NCBI GenBank assembly: GCA_963693315.1 | Contig: OY856186.1 | Location: 384,126,215-384,190,214, forward strand | Direction: 5' to 3' | Origin: Diogma glabrata | Taxonomy: Eukaryota > Arthropoda > Insecta > Diptera > Cylindrotomidae | Length of the DNA: 64,000 nt | In this document: positions 32,166 through 45,261 of the stretch, piece by piece | Numbering within the stretch: the stretch's first letter is position 1 | Layout of the letters: each line of letters opens with the position of its first letter | Made by a program: the position numbers and the translations under genes | Notes under the pieces: generated by a model | Seen by the model: the letters and a program-made list of their open reading frames with translations, nothing else | What the model was told of the DNA's origin: nothing | Database searches by the model: none

Positions 32166-32800
32166 CAAAAATTTTTTCTAAAAGAATTTTAGAGAAAATG
32201 AAAAGTTATTTCGAATTGCAAAATTCAAGTGATTTCCAATATGTACTTAAGCTTAATTGTTCACAAAAAACCTATCCAAGTTATTTTTTAATTTTGTAAT
32301 TCATTTTTTTTCTACTTTGCATAGGCTTAGGAACACTCTCAGGAGAATATTCTACATTTGTTAACGAACATTCATAATGAATATGTAGAAAACTAATAAT
32401 AAAGATTATGCATACGCGACAACATCGAACCAATTTACTCCACCAAAACTATTCTAAACTAACAAAAATAATTTTTGATTTAAATCCAAAAATGATTTTT
32501 TCTTAAAAATTTTTATGCCCTACACAAGTAACATTCTCCACCGAAGTCGCTAAAGTTTTCATTAAAGATGACAACATTGCTACCTATGAGTTTTTGTAAT
32601 ATTTTTGAACTTATTATGTTTACGGTGCCAAGAAACCGAAGGCCTTACTTTATCCTCTCTAAGTTTATTCTAGAATACATAAGAAGCTAAAGATTATTTT
32701 AAAAAGTTTATCTGATTAATCATCAATACATTAAAACTTTAGGAGAGGCGATCCCAAAGAGGATATGTTTCTACCAAAATCCATGGCTCCCTGCTATCCA
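32166..32800. other. AT-rich non-coding sequence
   Basis: Nothing recognised. A 14-base direct repeat, ATCCATGGCTCCCT, occurs at about 32780 and 32798. Confidence 0.4.
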
Positions 32801-32814
32801 TGGCTCCCTGCCAA

Positions 32815-33475
32815 ACTTCGTAGAAAATTTTTTGCTTTATTTGTATTTTAATTTAACCCAATGAAAACCTCTAAAATGTAATGACATCATTCAATATGAC
32901 CAATCACATTTGAATTATACTAATAACCCAGTGATGAAACTGACATTCGTTATGACCATAACATGGTATCATTTATATGATGCTTTTATGGCATCATACT
33001 GATCTCTGATATTTGATTTTGATATGATGTCATAATTTGGAGTTAAATACGACTTAAATATGACTTAGTTAAGTTTCCCTAGGATTGAATTTAAATATAT
33101 ATAGTTTAAAAAATTCTGCGCATAGTTAGTGGTTTCTATCTTCAAGCATATTGAATAGTGGGTAAGTAATGAGTAATGAATGACTAACGGGTAAGTGTTT
33201 TCGTCACTTTTATCCTATTTTTCCATTGCAGTCACAGACATTTTTTAAATTAACATGATATCAATCTTATATCACAGCAACGTCACAAATATCACCACAG
33301 ACATCACATATATGTCATATAGTTATTGTTATGTCATGTTCTTACGTATATAAGTGTGAAATAATGACATACATATGACTGATTAATGACCTAGATATTA
33401 CTTAAGATGTGACTTTGCGTGATGTAATTTTGATGTCACAATGACGTAAATGTGTTTTCTGGGAACAAATAATTA
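32815..33475. repeat. Partial copy of the palindrome flank, then TGACAT/ATGTCA-rich tract
   Basis: 32815-32935 (GTAGAAAATTTTTTGC, CCAATGAAAACCTCTAAAAT, TTGAATTATACTAATA) matches 34157-34260 of the large palindrome. From 32885 to 33470, ATGACAT, ATGTCAT, TGACGTAA and similar words recur far more than expected in AT-rich DNA. No coding frame. Confidence 0.55.
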
Positions 33476-33560
33476 TATACGTCTGGCCTTCCGCGATATC
33501 AATTAATTATCAAATAATTATGAAATAATTAACTGATATCGCAGGAGCCAGACGTATAAT
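33476..33560. repeat. Short palindromic MITE-like hairpin
   Basis: TATACGTCTGGC and GATATCAATTAATTAT on the left mirror AATTAACTGATATCGC and GCCAGACGTATA on the right. It forms an ~85-base imperfect hairpin. The same GGCCAGACGTATA ends occur at 33765-33842 and 34265-34350. Confidence 0.75.
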
Positions 33561-33565
33561 TTATA

Positions 33566-34575
33566 AAAGGCAAAAAATTTTCAGTTGTAATTTCCCAAGG
33601 GCGGTGATAATTCGAAACAGTTTTTTGCTAAAAATTTTGATAGCAAGCTTGCTTGAGGAATTTTCCAAGAAATTATGAGAATTTATCAACGAACGAGGGG
33701 TATTCGTTTAGAAAATGTTTTGCCATTTTTCATTTCTTTATATATTTTTTATGAATTGTACGTGGGCCTACTGTGATATCAGTTAACTATTTCAAAATTA
33801 GACCCATAATTTTTAATATCCCAGTAGGCCAGACGTATAAATATTTGTTATTAGTATAATTTAAATGTTATTGGTGAAATTGAATGATGTCATTAAATTT
33901 TAGAGAATTTCATTGGTTTAAATTAAAATAAAACTAAGGCAAAAAATTTTCAGTAGTAAGCAAAAAATTTTCAGTAGTAGTCACACCAAGGGCGGTGATA
34001 ATTCGAAATAATTTTCTGCCAAAAATTTCGATAGCAAGTATATTGATAATAGCACGAGGTCGTAGGCCGAGCGAGGGCTATTATCAATACCACTTACTTG
34101 AGAAATGTTTCAAAAAATTATGAGAATTTATTAACGAACGAGGGGAATTTGTATAGAAAATTTTTTGCCTTAGTTTTATTTGAATTTTAACCAATGAAAT
34201 TCTCTAAAATGTAATGACTTCATTCAATTCACCGATAAAATTTGAATTATACTAATACCAAATACTTATACGTCTGGCCTACTGGGATGTTAAAAATTAT
34301 CAATTAAATTTTGAAATAATTAACTGATATCATAGTAGGCCAACTCATAAAAAATCTATAAAGAAATGAAAAATGGCAAAAAATTTTCTAAACGAATTTC
34401 CCTCGTTCGTTGATAAATTCTCATCATTTTTTGAAAAATTCCTCAAGCAAGTGGTATTGATAATAGCACGGCCTCGTGCTTTTATCAATATACTTGCTTT
34501 CAAAATTTTTGGCAAAAAATTATTTCGAATTATCACCGCCCTTGGGAAATTACGACTGATAAAATCACTATCAAT
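33566..34575. repeat. ~1-kb nested inverted repeat
   Basis: The left arm (33566-33955) and the reverse complement of the right arm (about 34150-34575) share TTTCCCAAGGGCGGTGATAA, ATTTATCAACGAACGAGG, CAGTAGGCCAGACGTATAA and TAGAGAATTTCATTGGTT in order. The centre (33935-34180) is a shorter element bounded by AAGGCAAAAAATTTTC and its inverted copy. It holds an inner hairpin of about 11 bp (TTGATAATAGC ... GCTATTATCAA). Looks like foldback/MITE elements nested in each other. Short frames on both strands are by-products. Confidence 0.85.
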
Positions 34576-34599
34576 ACAAACAAACAACTGACAACGACA

Positions 34600-35120
34600 C
34601 TCAGTTATTTAATCATTATTTTTAAGCTCTTATACAATTTTTCAACACTACAATGTACCAATTCAAAAAGTCAAAATAAAATAAAATCATCATCCACTGT
34701 GTTATTTATATTGTCAGACCAGTCATTGTGAAATTTCTTTACACTGAATAACACAAAGGAAGAGAAAGCAATGAAAGTGAGAAATTTCTCAATTTTGTTA
34801 AAAATGGACAATTTGATCAAATATTTTCAAGAAAATATGCAAACGATGCAGGTGAAGCATTCTTATTGTTAAATTAATTGGAATAAAGGAATTAAATAGA
34901 AGTGTATGTTCTATCATGTTATTCAATAATAAAATATGATTTTGAATCCAAATATTTGAAGAGATGATGGTTTGGATATTATGTCGGAAAATCAAATTAA
35001 TAGTAGAGAATAGAACTATAGTGCTAGAATTTTATGTGACGCTAAAAAGCTGGAGTTGGATGTTGACTGATGACTGATGAGCTGGATGTCACGTTTGTTA
35101 AGGTGGGCACTAAACATGTT
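34600..35120. other. AT-rich non-coding sequence
   Basis: Nothing recognised. Confidence 0.4.
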
Positions 35121-35126
35121 GAAGTT

Positions 35127-35560
35127 TTTCAAGCCAACCTTATATTACGGCTTCATGCTGGTTTCCACGTTTCGTCCCCTAAAGTTGTTTTTATTTTTTT
35201 GTGTATGTCATCTTTATATTCTTGTATGTCTCAATAGTTTTCTGATTTAGCCTGATTGTCTCAGTTGATAGAGTATGATACTATTTTCAAGGTGTGGTTT
35301 CAATACCCTGTCTACCAACACACATTTCTTTATTTTTCAGGACAAAATCAACCTTATACTACTGCTTCCTACAGGCTTCCTAGTTTCGTCCCTGAAATGT
35401 TGTTTTAAATTTTCTTTTTGTATGTTCACCTTTATATTTTTGTATGGCTTAATAGTGTTCTGATTTAGGCTGGCTAGCTTAGTCGATAGGGTATAAGACT
35501 TTTCGGACTTTGGTTTGAATCATCGGTCGTCAATCAAAGATCCTCTTTGAATCGGGAATG
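35127..35560 (+). repeat. Tandem ~216-bp repeat with tRNA-like heads
   Basis: AACCTTATA recurs at 35136 and 35350 and TGATTTAG at 35243 and 35461. Each unit has a tRNA-5'-half-like start (GGCTGGCTAGCTTAGTCGAT at 35469; CCTGATTGTCTCAGTTGATA at 35251), then a B-box-like GGTTTGAATC or GGTTTCAATA, then a TTTCGTCCC-containing body. A partial relative of the body lies at about 37025-37105 (TACCAACATATATTTTTTTA, TTTCAGGA, CTTTTCGTCC). Reads as tRNA-Lys-type SINEs arranged head to tail. Confidence 0.65.
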
Positions 35561-35960
35561 GCAAAGGTGCGTTACATTGGCGCCCAAAAATTTGCTAAAC
35601 GGTAGTACTAAGTTGTTTACGCCGTATAATTTAAGGAAGAAAGCTTGAGAGATAATCTTCGTTGCTCTAGAGAAATGATGTAGTTTTCCTTATCATGTTG
35701 CAGGCTCTGCGTTAGTGCTCTGCACTGTTCTCTTTTTTCCCACGGAAATTGTATGGATACAAAAAGTAAAGAGACAAATTAACAGATCACCGATGGGAGT
35801 AGTGGGGTCAAATCCTCAGCGGTCGTCATGCGAACGTCTTCTTTGAACCGGGAATAGTGAAGGAGCGTTAACTTGACGCCCAAAACGTAGTACTAGGTGG
35901 AGTTTGCCGGCTTATTAAAGAAGAAAATTAAGAGTTAAAAAATAATCTCTAATGCTCTAA
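35521..35960 (+). repeat. Dispersed ~300-bp dimeric repeat, copy 2
   Basis: Same units as 29460-30060: TCTTTGAATCGGGAATGGCA (about 35532), CATTGGCGCCCAAAAATTTG, GCCGTATAATTTAAGG, GAGAAATGATGTAGTTT, ATACAAAAAGTAAAGAG. The second unit begins CTTCTTTGAACCGGGAATAG at about 35838. It runs directly out of the second tRNA-like head, as if the SINE and this repeat were one composite element. Confidence 0.85.
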
Positions 35961-36104
35961 TGCAATTAATCAATCGTGGTCTAAAAAATCCATGAGCCAT
36001 ATAAGAATCATTTAATAAGATCCATCTAATAATCACCAACTAGTTCAAAATATTAAAACTTATACAACACATTCTAAAAATAAAAAAAGACCATGATTAA
36101 GTTG

Positions 36105-36222
36105 TGTCACTTAACTAATTTACGTCGCCATCTGAAAGATGGTTCATGAACCACATATAACATTCAATTCGCAATTAAAAAATATTAAAACCTTAAATTG
36201 AGATAAAAACTATCCTATCGAG
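36105..36222 (+). repeat. Direct repeat, copy 1 (partner 36647-36768)
   Basis: AATTTACGTCGCCATCTGAA, AATTAAAAAATATTAA and GATAAAAACTATCCTATC occur in the same order about 542 bp downstream. Confidence 0.8.
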
Positions 36223-36646
36223 TATATATTAAGTGTAATTAAGCGTAATATATAAAATAGTATTCTTAAGTCGCTCAAAAAAGAAACATAAAAATTGCCA
36301 AAATTTCCCATACAAAGTTGTATGAAAAATTTAACCTATTTTCGTATTTGTTTTACGGACAGAAGAAAATAATAAGCTTAATATATAGTCAGTAATAGTT
36401 CATAAAGAAATTTAAATTATTTAATTGTAGTAAAATGAGAAACTTCATAAATAATTTGTAAAATTATTCAAGTTGTGTTTTGTATGAAATCCCATATAAT
36501 TTTTTTGGAATTTATTCTCTTTTCCCCCTCATGCAGCGCCATTGCGGCAAACACCGGAATAAAATAATCGCTCAATAACATATTTGATAGTCTATATGGG
36601 CCCTACACGGATGATTGAAAAGTCGATAAAGCAGGTTTGATAGTAA

Positions 36647-36768
36647 ACTAGTTAATTTACGCCGCCATCTGAAAGTTTGCTTATAAACCATCCATATTTA
36701 ACATTTAATTCGTAATTAAAAAATATTAAGGCTTTTAATCGAGATAAAAACTATCCTATCTCTCAAGT
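36647..36768 (+). repeat. Direct repeat, copy 2 (partner 36105-36222)
   Basis: AATTTACGCCGCCATCTGAA, AATTAAAAAATATTAAGGC and GATAAAAACTATCCTATC. Confidence 0.8.
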
Positions 36769-36769
36769 T

Positions 36770-39700
36770 GGACCATTATACACACACTGTACAAATTTTT
36801 TGCGGATAATCGTCGATTTTCTTAGTTGTCTTAGTCAAAAACAATTTGAACCTCTATGGTGATAAAGACGAAATTTCTAGATCAATTATAAAAAAAAACG
36901 TGATGCGGTTTCTCGACCAACACCCCACCAAAATGTGTACAACGAGCGTAAAGAAGTATAACTTCAAAAAATTAGTGGTCTATAACCAACCTATAAATGT
37001 TAGTGGCCTATAACCTACGTAAACGATACCCTACTTACCAACATATATTTTTTTACCTTTCAGGATTAATGCAGTCTGCAGCCTCTTCTTTTCGTCCGGT
37101 CCTGTAACGGTCAAAATCGTGTTCGTGAATGAAAAATTTTCTTATTAATTTCTTCTACTCTTAATCCGCATCACGTAGATACATATCGTGCATTCACCTA
37201 AGAACCTTTCACCTTCTCCTGGTTAGGAGAATATATTAACAACAGACACCACATAAATTAAATTTAATTTCTTATGAAATCCAAAACTTCTTTTCACACA
37301 TCTTTCTTGGTATAATTTTTTTTTTCAAATGATTGCATTAGGTCTTCAGATGTAGATACAAATGTTGTTGAATTCATTGTCATTATTCCCGGTTCATTGA
37401 CTTTCATGTTTCAACGCTTTATATGGTTAACAACTTAGTTTTTAAAATAGGTAATATAGAGAGATCCTTTGGATTGAAGTCTGGTGAGATTTGGGGGCAG
37501 CTTTTTTAATCCTGATGATCCTGGTTAGGTCACACATAAATAAATATTAATGAATACAGATATCCTAGGATGAGCATCATGGTGAGTGGACTGTATTAAC
37601 GAGCTAAGTTAAATTGAACATGAAACAGAGACATGTTTGAATGTCATTTTTGTTGTAGGAATATTTCGGGCATTTTATAAGCCAACTGCATCAAATCGGT
37701 TTAGCAATTTTCTAGTTTTTGACGACTGTGACGGAAGGCCCACAGGCAGACAGATAAACTTAGGTATGGATATAATAGATAAATTAGCCTATTTTTTCTT
37801 TTATTAAAATAGTTACGGCTCCAAATATCGGAAAATCCTAAAAAAGGGGATACGATTTTGAAAACTTCTGCATGAACCTTAGGTCGGTCCATTTATTAAT
37901 ATATCAAAGCTATAGAGTATTAACCGTCCTTTTTATTTTGCAATTTAAAAGATAACAATATAGTATACAAAATGGATTTGAACGACCCAAAACCAAATTC
38001 TATGTAGTACGTATAAATTATTGTAATTAAAATCCCATATCACGAAACCTATATATGAATATGCAAAATATAAATTCAAAACAATAAATTTCTTTAAAAA
38101 CTCACCATTATCTTATCATCCTCTCACCATTCAAAACTTTTTTGCGCTCTACTCGTGCCCATTTTATAATCCATTTTAAATTGATGTTTTTATATACACA
38201 CATACAGATAAAAAGAAAACCAACGAGTGCTAATGATACTTCCAACCACTAAATCGATTCAACGATAAAAATAGCAAAGAAAAAAAAACTTGAATTTATG
38301 TTTGAGTTAAATTTTCATAAAATAAATTTTCTTTTTCGGAAAATTCTTATCAATTCGTTTTTCATAAGATCGAAGACATAAAAATAACAAAGATTATTTT
38401 TATTAATGGCATAAACCTGATCAGGTGTTTTAAAAGTGATAAAACTAAAAATAGTTTAATCTATGAAATATTTTTTGCAACGATTTATTCTAATGATATT
38501 GGAGAAGTTAAAGTTTGAAATTTGAAAACTTTATAAAAAAAAGAAAATTTTAATACACATTTGTGGTTATTAGATTGTTACACATATGGTTTAAATTAAC
38601 TTTAAATCATCACAGAATAAATTCAAAGATTTTTTGTTATATCGTATAATAGTTTTTATAGTGGCAACCTGTATCATTTTGTAAATATATTTTATTGCTA
38701 TGAAGACTTGTTGATCTAAACGCTGCAAATATACTATAATATTTTTTTTTAATTATACCAACTTAAGTTTAATCAAGAGTGAATGCTCCACTCTTTGAAT
38801 TACAAAAAAGTTTATAATCTATTCCAAATCCTGTAAGCGCAAATCCTTAATATTCGTCCCAGTCAATTTTTTTAAACGCTCTTCAAAATTTTAAATACAA
38901 ATAGGATATTAGCATATTTATTGCAGATCCTATTCAATTTATATGATGCAGTAAACATATTAACTAAGCAACTGCATCATAATCTACTTCAAATCCAACA
39001 AAACAATTTATTCCAACATAACAACAAAAGAGGGAGAAATTTCACAAAATAGAAAAACTCAAATAAATAATTTTATCATTTTTTATGCAATTTCTATAGA
39101 AATGTAAATATTTGGAAAATTTATTTGAATTTCTGCTTGTCTGTTTGTTGAAATGAAAAACGTAAATTGACGATGATAAATGAAAATGTCAATTGAAAAT
39201 TATATTTGACGTTGATATTATTATGCATAACAAAAAACATAAACTTATCCATTGTGTCGATTGGAAAACGGTTGCTAACGGTAAAATGGTTTTTCAACAA
39301 TGTTTTTATTTTAGGATACATTGAAACGAATTTCAAACGATTCTTCCATTTTTTATAAACTGTATTAATTTTTCCTGTATCAAAATATTTTTCTTGAGAT
39401 TAAATCTACACTAACGTCGGTTCTGAATTCTTTTGTTGAATAAACAGTTTTTATAATTTTTACCTCTTCCGTGTTTTATTACTGCAACCAAAAATTCTAT
39501 ATTATTTCGTTATGGGATTTTTCAAGTCTCAAAAAAGTACAAAAAAACAAGAAAAAGTGCTTTTATTAGTTTGATCAAATTTGTAAGGAATAACGAAGTT
39601 AAATTAATTAAGTTACAACAACAACAAAAATATAATTGGGTTTCACTTTTATGATCTCGTTGTTATACATTATTATGTTGTTTTTTTACATTTAAAATGA

Positions 39701-39990
39701 GTTTCCCCTAAATTTAATTTTGCTGTAGTACCATAAATTGCTGAAGACTTGATGAGAAATTTAACTTCTTTTATGCTTGAGGGAAATTTAAAATTTGCAT
39801 TTAAAATTCAACATAATTAGATATGGCAAGAAGAACATATCAATTTTTACTGAAAGACCTGGAAAGATTATTAGTTAAATATGGTCTTTGATTCTCATTC
39901 TCACATCTAAAGCCAATTATGGTGCAAAATATTAAATCCACCTTTTGAATTGGTCCAGATTCCTAGACGCACATCGCTTGGCTCTCGTAG
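36770..39990. other. AT-rich non-coding sequence
   Basis: No gene or strong tandem repeat apart from the SINE-body relative at about 37025-37105. Confidence 0.45.
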
Positions 39991-39997
39991 AACTCGG

Positions 39998-40946
39998 TGT
40001 TATGTTATGTTATGTTATGTTATGTTATGTTATGTTATGTTATGTTATGTTATGTTATGTTATGTTATGTTATGTTATGTTATGTTATGTTATGTTATGT
40101 TATGTTATGTTATGTTATGTTATGTTATGTTATGTTATGTTATGTTATGTTATGTTATGTTATGTTATGTTATGTTATGTTATGTTATGTTATGTTATGT
40201 TATGTTATGTTATGTTATGTTATGTTATGTTATGTTATGTTATGTTATGTTATGTTATGTTATGTTATGTTATGTTATGTTATGTTATGTTATGTTATGT
40301 TATGTTATGTTATGTTATGTTATGTTATGTTATGTTATGTTATGTTATGTTATGTTATGTTATGTTATGTTATGTTATGTTATGTTATGTTATGTTATGT
40401 TATGTTATGTTATGTTATGTTATGTTATGTTATGTTATGTTATGTTATGTTATGTTATGTTATGTTATGTTATGTTATGTTATGTTATGTTATGTTATGT
40501 TATGTTATGTTATGTTATGTTATGTTATGTTATGTTATGTTATGTTATGTTATGTTATGTTATGTTATGTTATGTTATGTTATGTTATGTTATGTTATGT
40601 TATGTTATGTTATGTTATGTTATGTTATGTTATGTTATGTTATGTTATGTTATGTTATGTTATGTTATGTTATGTTATGTTATGTTATGTTATGTTATGT
40701 TATGTTATGTTATGTTATGTTATGTTATGTTATGTTATGTTATGTTATGTTATGTTATGTTATGTTATGTTATGTTATGTTATGTTATGTTATGTTATGT
40801 TATGTTATGTTATGTTATGTTATGTTATGTTATGTTATGTTATGTTATGTTATGTTATGTTATGTTATGTTATGTTATGTTATGTTATGTTATGTTATGT
40901 TATGTTATGTTATGTTATGCTATGTTATGTTATGTTATGTTATGTT
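39998..40946 (+). repeat. (TATGT)n pentanucleotide array, ~190 copies
   Basis: 949 bp of near-perfect 5-bp repeat with one visible change (TATGC at 40916-40920). Frames through it (MLCYV repeated) are artefacts because a 5-bp unit stays open in all forward frames. Not the insect telomere motif TTAGG. Confidence 0.99.
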
Positions 40947-43660
40947 GTAGCAGCATTATTAGATTTAGATGCTGAAAATCGGAAGAGCCAAGAATTTAAT
41001 ATGCTTATTAATGGAGTTGTTACCGCGCTTATAAGAATTGAATTTAGAGATTTGTTTTTATATCTTTGTTCTCAAAAGCAAGTTTGTTTGGTTAGGTAGA
41101 CAGCAATCGCGGACGTAGCAATTCAGATGAATGCTGACATACGAACGTACATAGGTGGGAGTTTTCCTTTTGAAAAAGAAAAGTAAGGAGAATTGTAAAC
41201 AGGTAAGGCAAATAATAAATTGCCAAATAGTCTTTGTGGGAAAATCAAGGATAGGCAGGAAAACCAGACAATGGTAATGCGGTTTGGTTGAGGTTTATAA
41301 TAGAGTGATTTTTTAAGAAATGAATCTGCTGTTTGATTAAACTTCTTGTGTAAATTGTAAGAATATTGTTCATCGTTAGGCTTTTATTTCAATTTACAAT
41401 TCTTAGAATTGTTTTCGAAATAATAATCAATTATTTTACTCCTAGAACAAACATTAATCTAATCATCGATTCGTTTTGAAACGGTTGATGTATTAAATTA
41501 CCAAAAATACAACAATTTTTTTTAAATAAATCAGGATAAAAAAATATTAGAACAAGTTAAAAACAACAATTTTAATGAGTCATCGTATTACATTAATTTT
41601 CTTTTACAATTTTTCCAAAACAACGATTATAAAATATCCATTTCGTTTTTGTTCTTATACCGTAAAAGGTTTTGTTTCCATTGTTTTCAGTAGCAATTTT
41701 ATTTTTACCTTCACATTTTATCGTCATTCAACTCAAGTCATCTAACTCATAAAGCTTTTATGGAAAATTCTTAAATTACCGAAAAAGGATAACATTAAAA
41801 TGAATAAACGCTTTTTGTGAGAGTTTCAGAGCTTTAGGAATCATTGTTCTTTTTTCTATGTTTCTTTTTCTAAAAATTTCAATACAAATATATTTTGGGA
41901 AACTTAGACTTAATATTTTATATTTCCGTCATAATGTTTTTATAGATTTCAATAAGTGTTTTTTCTGGCATTTATTGTTTAAGCAGGTGGATGTATTTAA
42001 CATAAATTTCAATTGTTTAGCACAAAACATTTGTTTGGTTATGTTTGAAACTAATTTGAATGAATTCTTAGTTCAATGAATAAAAAGCTAAACCTTTGAT
42101 AACATTACAGGTTAGGGCAAACTTCTAATTGTTTCATTGATAAAATTCTCATCGTGCAGCGTTGTTGCCATGAGATTACCGCTCCATTTGAGTTCTACTA
42201 TCGACTATTCGTAGCTGATGTTAACTGTTAAAGCTATAGTGAATATTCGTTTAATACGTGCAAGTTCTGATAGAAATTCAAATGGTCGAGGTGCTAAAAA
42301 CATACAATTTCACTGTTATTTTATCGCCAGCCAGTGCTCAAGGAGAGGTAGTATTTAGTTATATGTAAATGTAGAATGGGTAGAAGGGTAGAATGTGCTA
42401 ATAAACGTTGTACTTGTGTTTGTATATATCTCCAAACTCATCGGTACCACATAACAAAAGGCTTACGGTGTATAAAAGCGAACAATCGTGCTAAACTATA
42501 GCTAGCATACTTCGGGTAAGCTAGACCCGTATCACAGTTTCGAAACATTATGACCACTGATGGTCAATTTGGTCATGCAGGTTTCCTTCTTACTTAATTT
42601 TGTTTGCACACTGCGTTCCATATAGAAACGTAGGCAGTCAACAATTGTCTCTCAACTGTATTAATTTTTAATTCACTCATTTTTATAGATTAACCGACTA
42701 GATTTATATGAGCAATCAGCCCATAGAATGTTTTTCCAATTTATTAACCATATTGGTTTCCAGTTTATGACAATACACTCAAAAAATATGTTTGTAAAAT
42801 TAACCGAAATCTCCATTGATACATCATACGCTTCATTTAGTTTTGATCTTAGGAACTATTCGTTGAGTTCAACAAATTAATGTCAGTTGAATTTATTATA
42901 CATACAATTTTTTACGAATAGTTCGGAAATTTAACAGTGAAATTTAACACAACATGTGTCTGTTGATTATTACGAACAAAAACAACAATCAGACTGTTAA
43001 AATAACGAACTCGTTTGTTAATTTTTGTCATTTTATTTTTACAACCAAATTTAAACATTTTTTAGCAATTTGTTTGTTACAATGACGAATGCTGTTTTGT
43101 AATTACAAATCGGTAAAATAAAAGTAGCAAACAAAACATGTACATATAACGACAATTTTTTTAAAAAAAAAAATAATTTAATTAACTTATAAATATCGAA
43201 CTGGCGAGTGTAAATAGACTTCTCTTTTCGAAAAATTTAGTAATGAAACAAAAATCTAATGATAAAAGAGAAAAATCGATATATGTACTGTAATCAATAT
43301 CCTCTAGCATGTTGAAAAAGAAAATTAATATTATATTGGATTATGAATCAACTTGTTTGTTTTATAAAATTATAAAATCACAATAAAATTTATTAAAATT
43401 ATATTTCAAAAACAATAAATAAATTAGCAAAATTTTATTCATAATAATATGTTTTCAATACTTCAGTTTTTTTGAAATTAGATAAAACAATTGCAAGATA
43501 AAAGAAATAATTGAAATTGAAATGGTTTTGAAATTATGTCAAAATAGGAAAGCAATTAAAAAACATATAACGGAGTAATTTGGGTTTGGAAAAGTAAACA
43601 TATTATTGAGGAATTTTCGTTTGGGAAAGAAAGCATACTGAGAAGAAATTTATGTTTGAA
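40947..43660. other. AT-rich non-coding sequence
   Basis: Nothing recognised. 42150-42560 is slightly more GC-rich but has no frame of note. Confidence 0.45.
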
Positions 43661-43663
43661 AAT

Positions 43664-44333
<670 letters not shown>

Positions 44334-45160
44334 AACATATTACGAAGGAATTTTTGTTTTGAAAAGGAAGAATACTAAAAAGGAGTTTGTGCTAGAAAAG
44401 GAATTGTGGAGGAGGGGACGGCGATTCTGTTAAAAAAATTATTTATTTTTGTTAATTATTGTTGGTAAAAAATCCCTTTACGGCATTTGGCACCGAAATA
44501 TGGAAACTTAACGTTTTTTGTAATAATTGGCAAAGGCCCGTTTTGAAAAAATCAGCTTGGTTTTTTTTGTAAAAATAAATTCAAATTTATTAAATTTGTT
44601 AAATATATCTTTTAAACATTTTGTAGTGAAGAGCTTCTTCATGGCATAGCAACGAAGAGGCATAGCAGGTCGCGCACCTGGATGAGATTTATTTAGCCCC
44701 AAGCTAGCTTCAGCCTATGGGGTCGAGAAAGAAATCCTGCTGCTCCATTACAAATAACAGTGTTGTACGCGTATATTTTGGTAAGAACGGATTAAACAAA
44801 CATCAAGTGAAAAAGGTAGACTCTGGCGACCCACATTTGTGAATAACAACCACGATCGTCACGTCCCACCCCCTTATTCAATCACTCATGTACACACTCT
44901 CACACTGCATTCGCTTACCCACACTCACACCCATACTCACGACCATATTCACACACGCTCCCATACATTTATACATGCCCATATAACTATAGATTAAGCT
45001 TACTCACCCGATGGTTAGTCCAGAGCCCCTCCTTGTTAATCGGAGTTGATCAGCCAATCATCATCGGAAGAACATTATACACGTAAGCGTAGTGATACTT
45101 CAGTAGTTGGTCCAGAAGGATGCAGTTAAAAGTTGAATTATGTAAGCAGTTGTCGACTTC
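44334..45160. other. Non-coding, CACTCA-rich tract at 44850-44990
   Basis: 44850-44990 is a diffuse CACTCA/CACAC-rich low-complexity stretch. No gene recognised. Confidence 0.45.
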
Positions 45161-45261
45161 AATTGCCAAAGTCGGTTATAAAAATATGCGTAATGATACG
45201 TAGGTTGTTGTTCCAAAAATAACGTAGTTAAAAGTTGAATTATATAAGCGGTTGTCGACTT

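Noticed and set aside
34345..34591. Overlapping frames on both strands
   Set aside because: Inside the inverted repeat; palindromic sequence keeps both strands open.
35065..35100. Second type of hammerhead (CTGATGAGCTGGATGTC)
   Set aside because: CTGATGAG is present but no GAAA partner or stem III follows at a workable distance.
39998..40946. Telomeric repeat
   Set aside because: The unit is TATGT, not TTAGG or a known variant, and it lies within ordinary sequence on both sides.
39945..41099. 384-codon frame of repeated MLCYV
   Set aside because: Product of the (TATGT)n array; a 5-bp unit without a stop is open in every forward frame.
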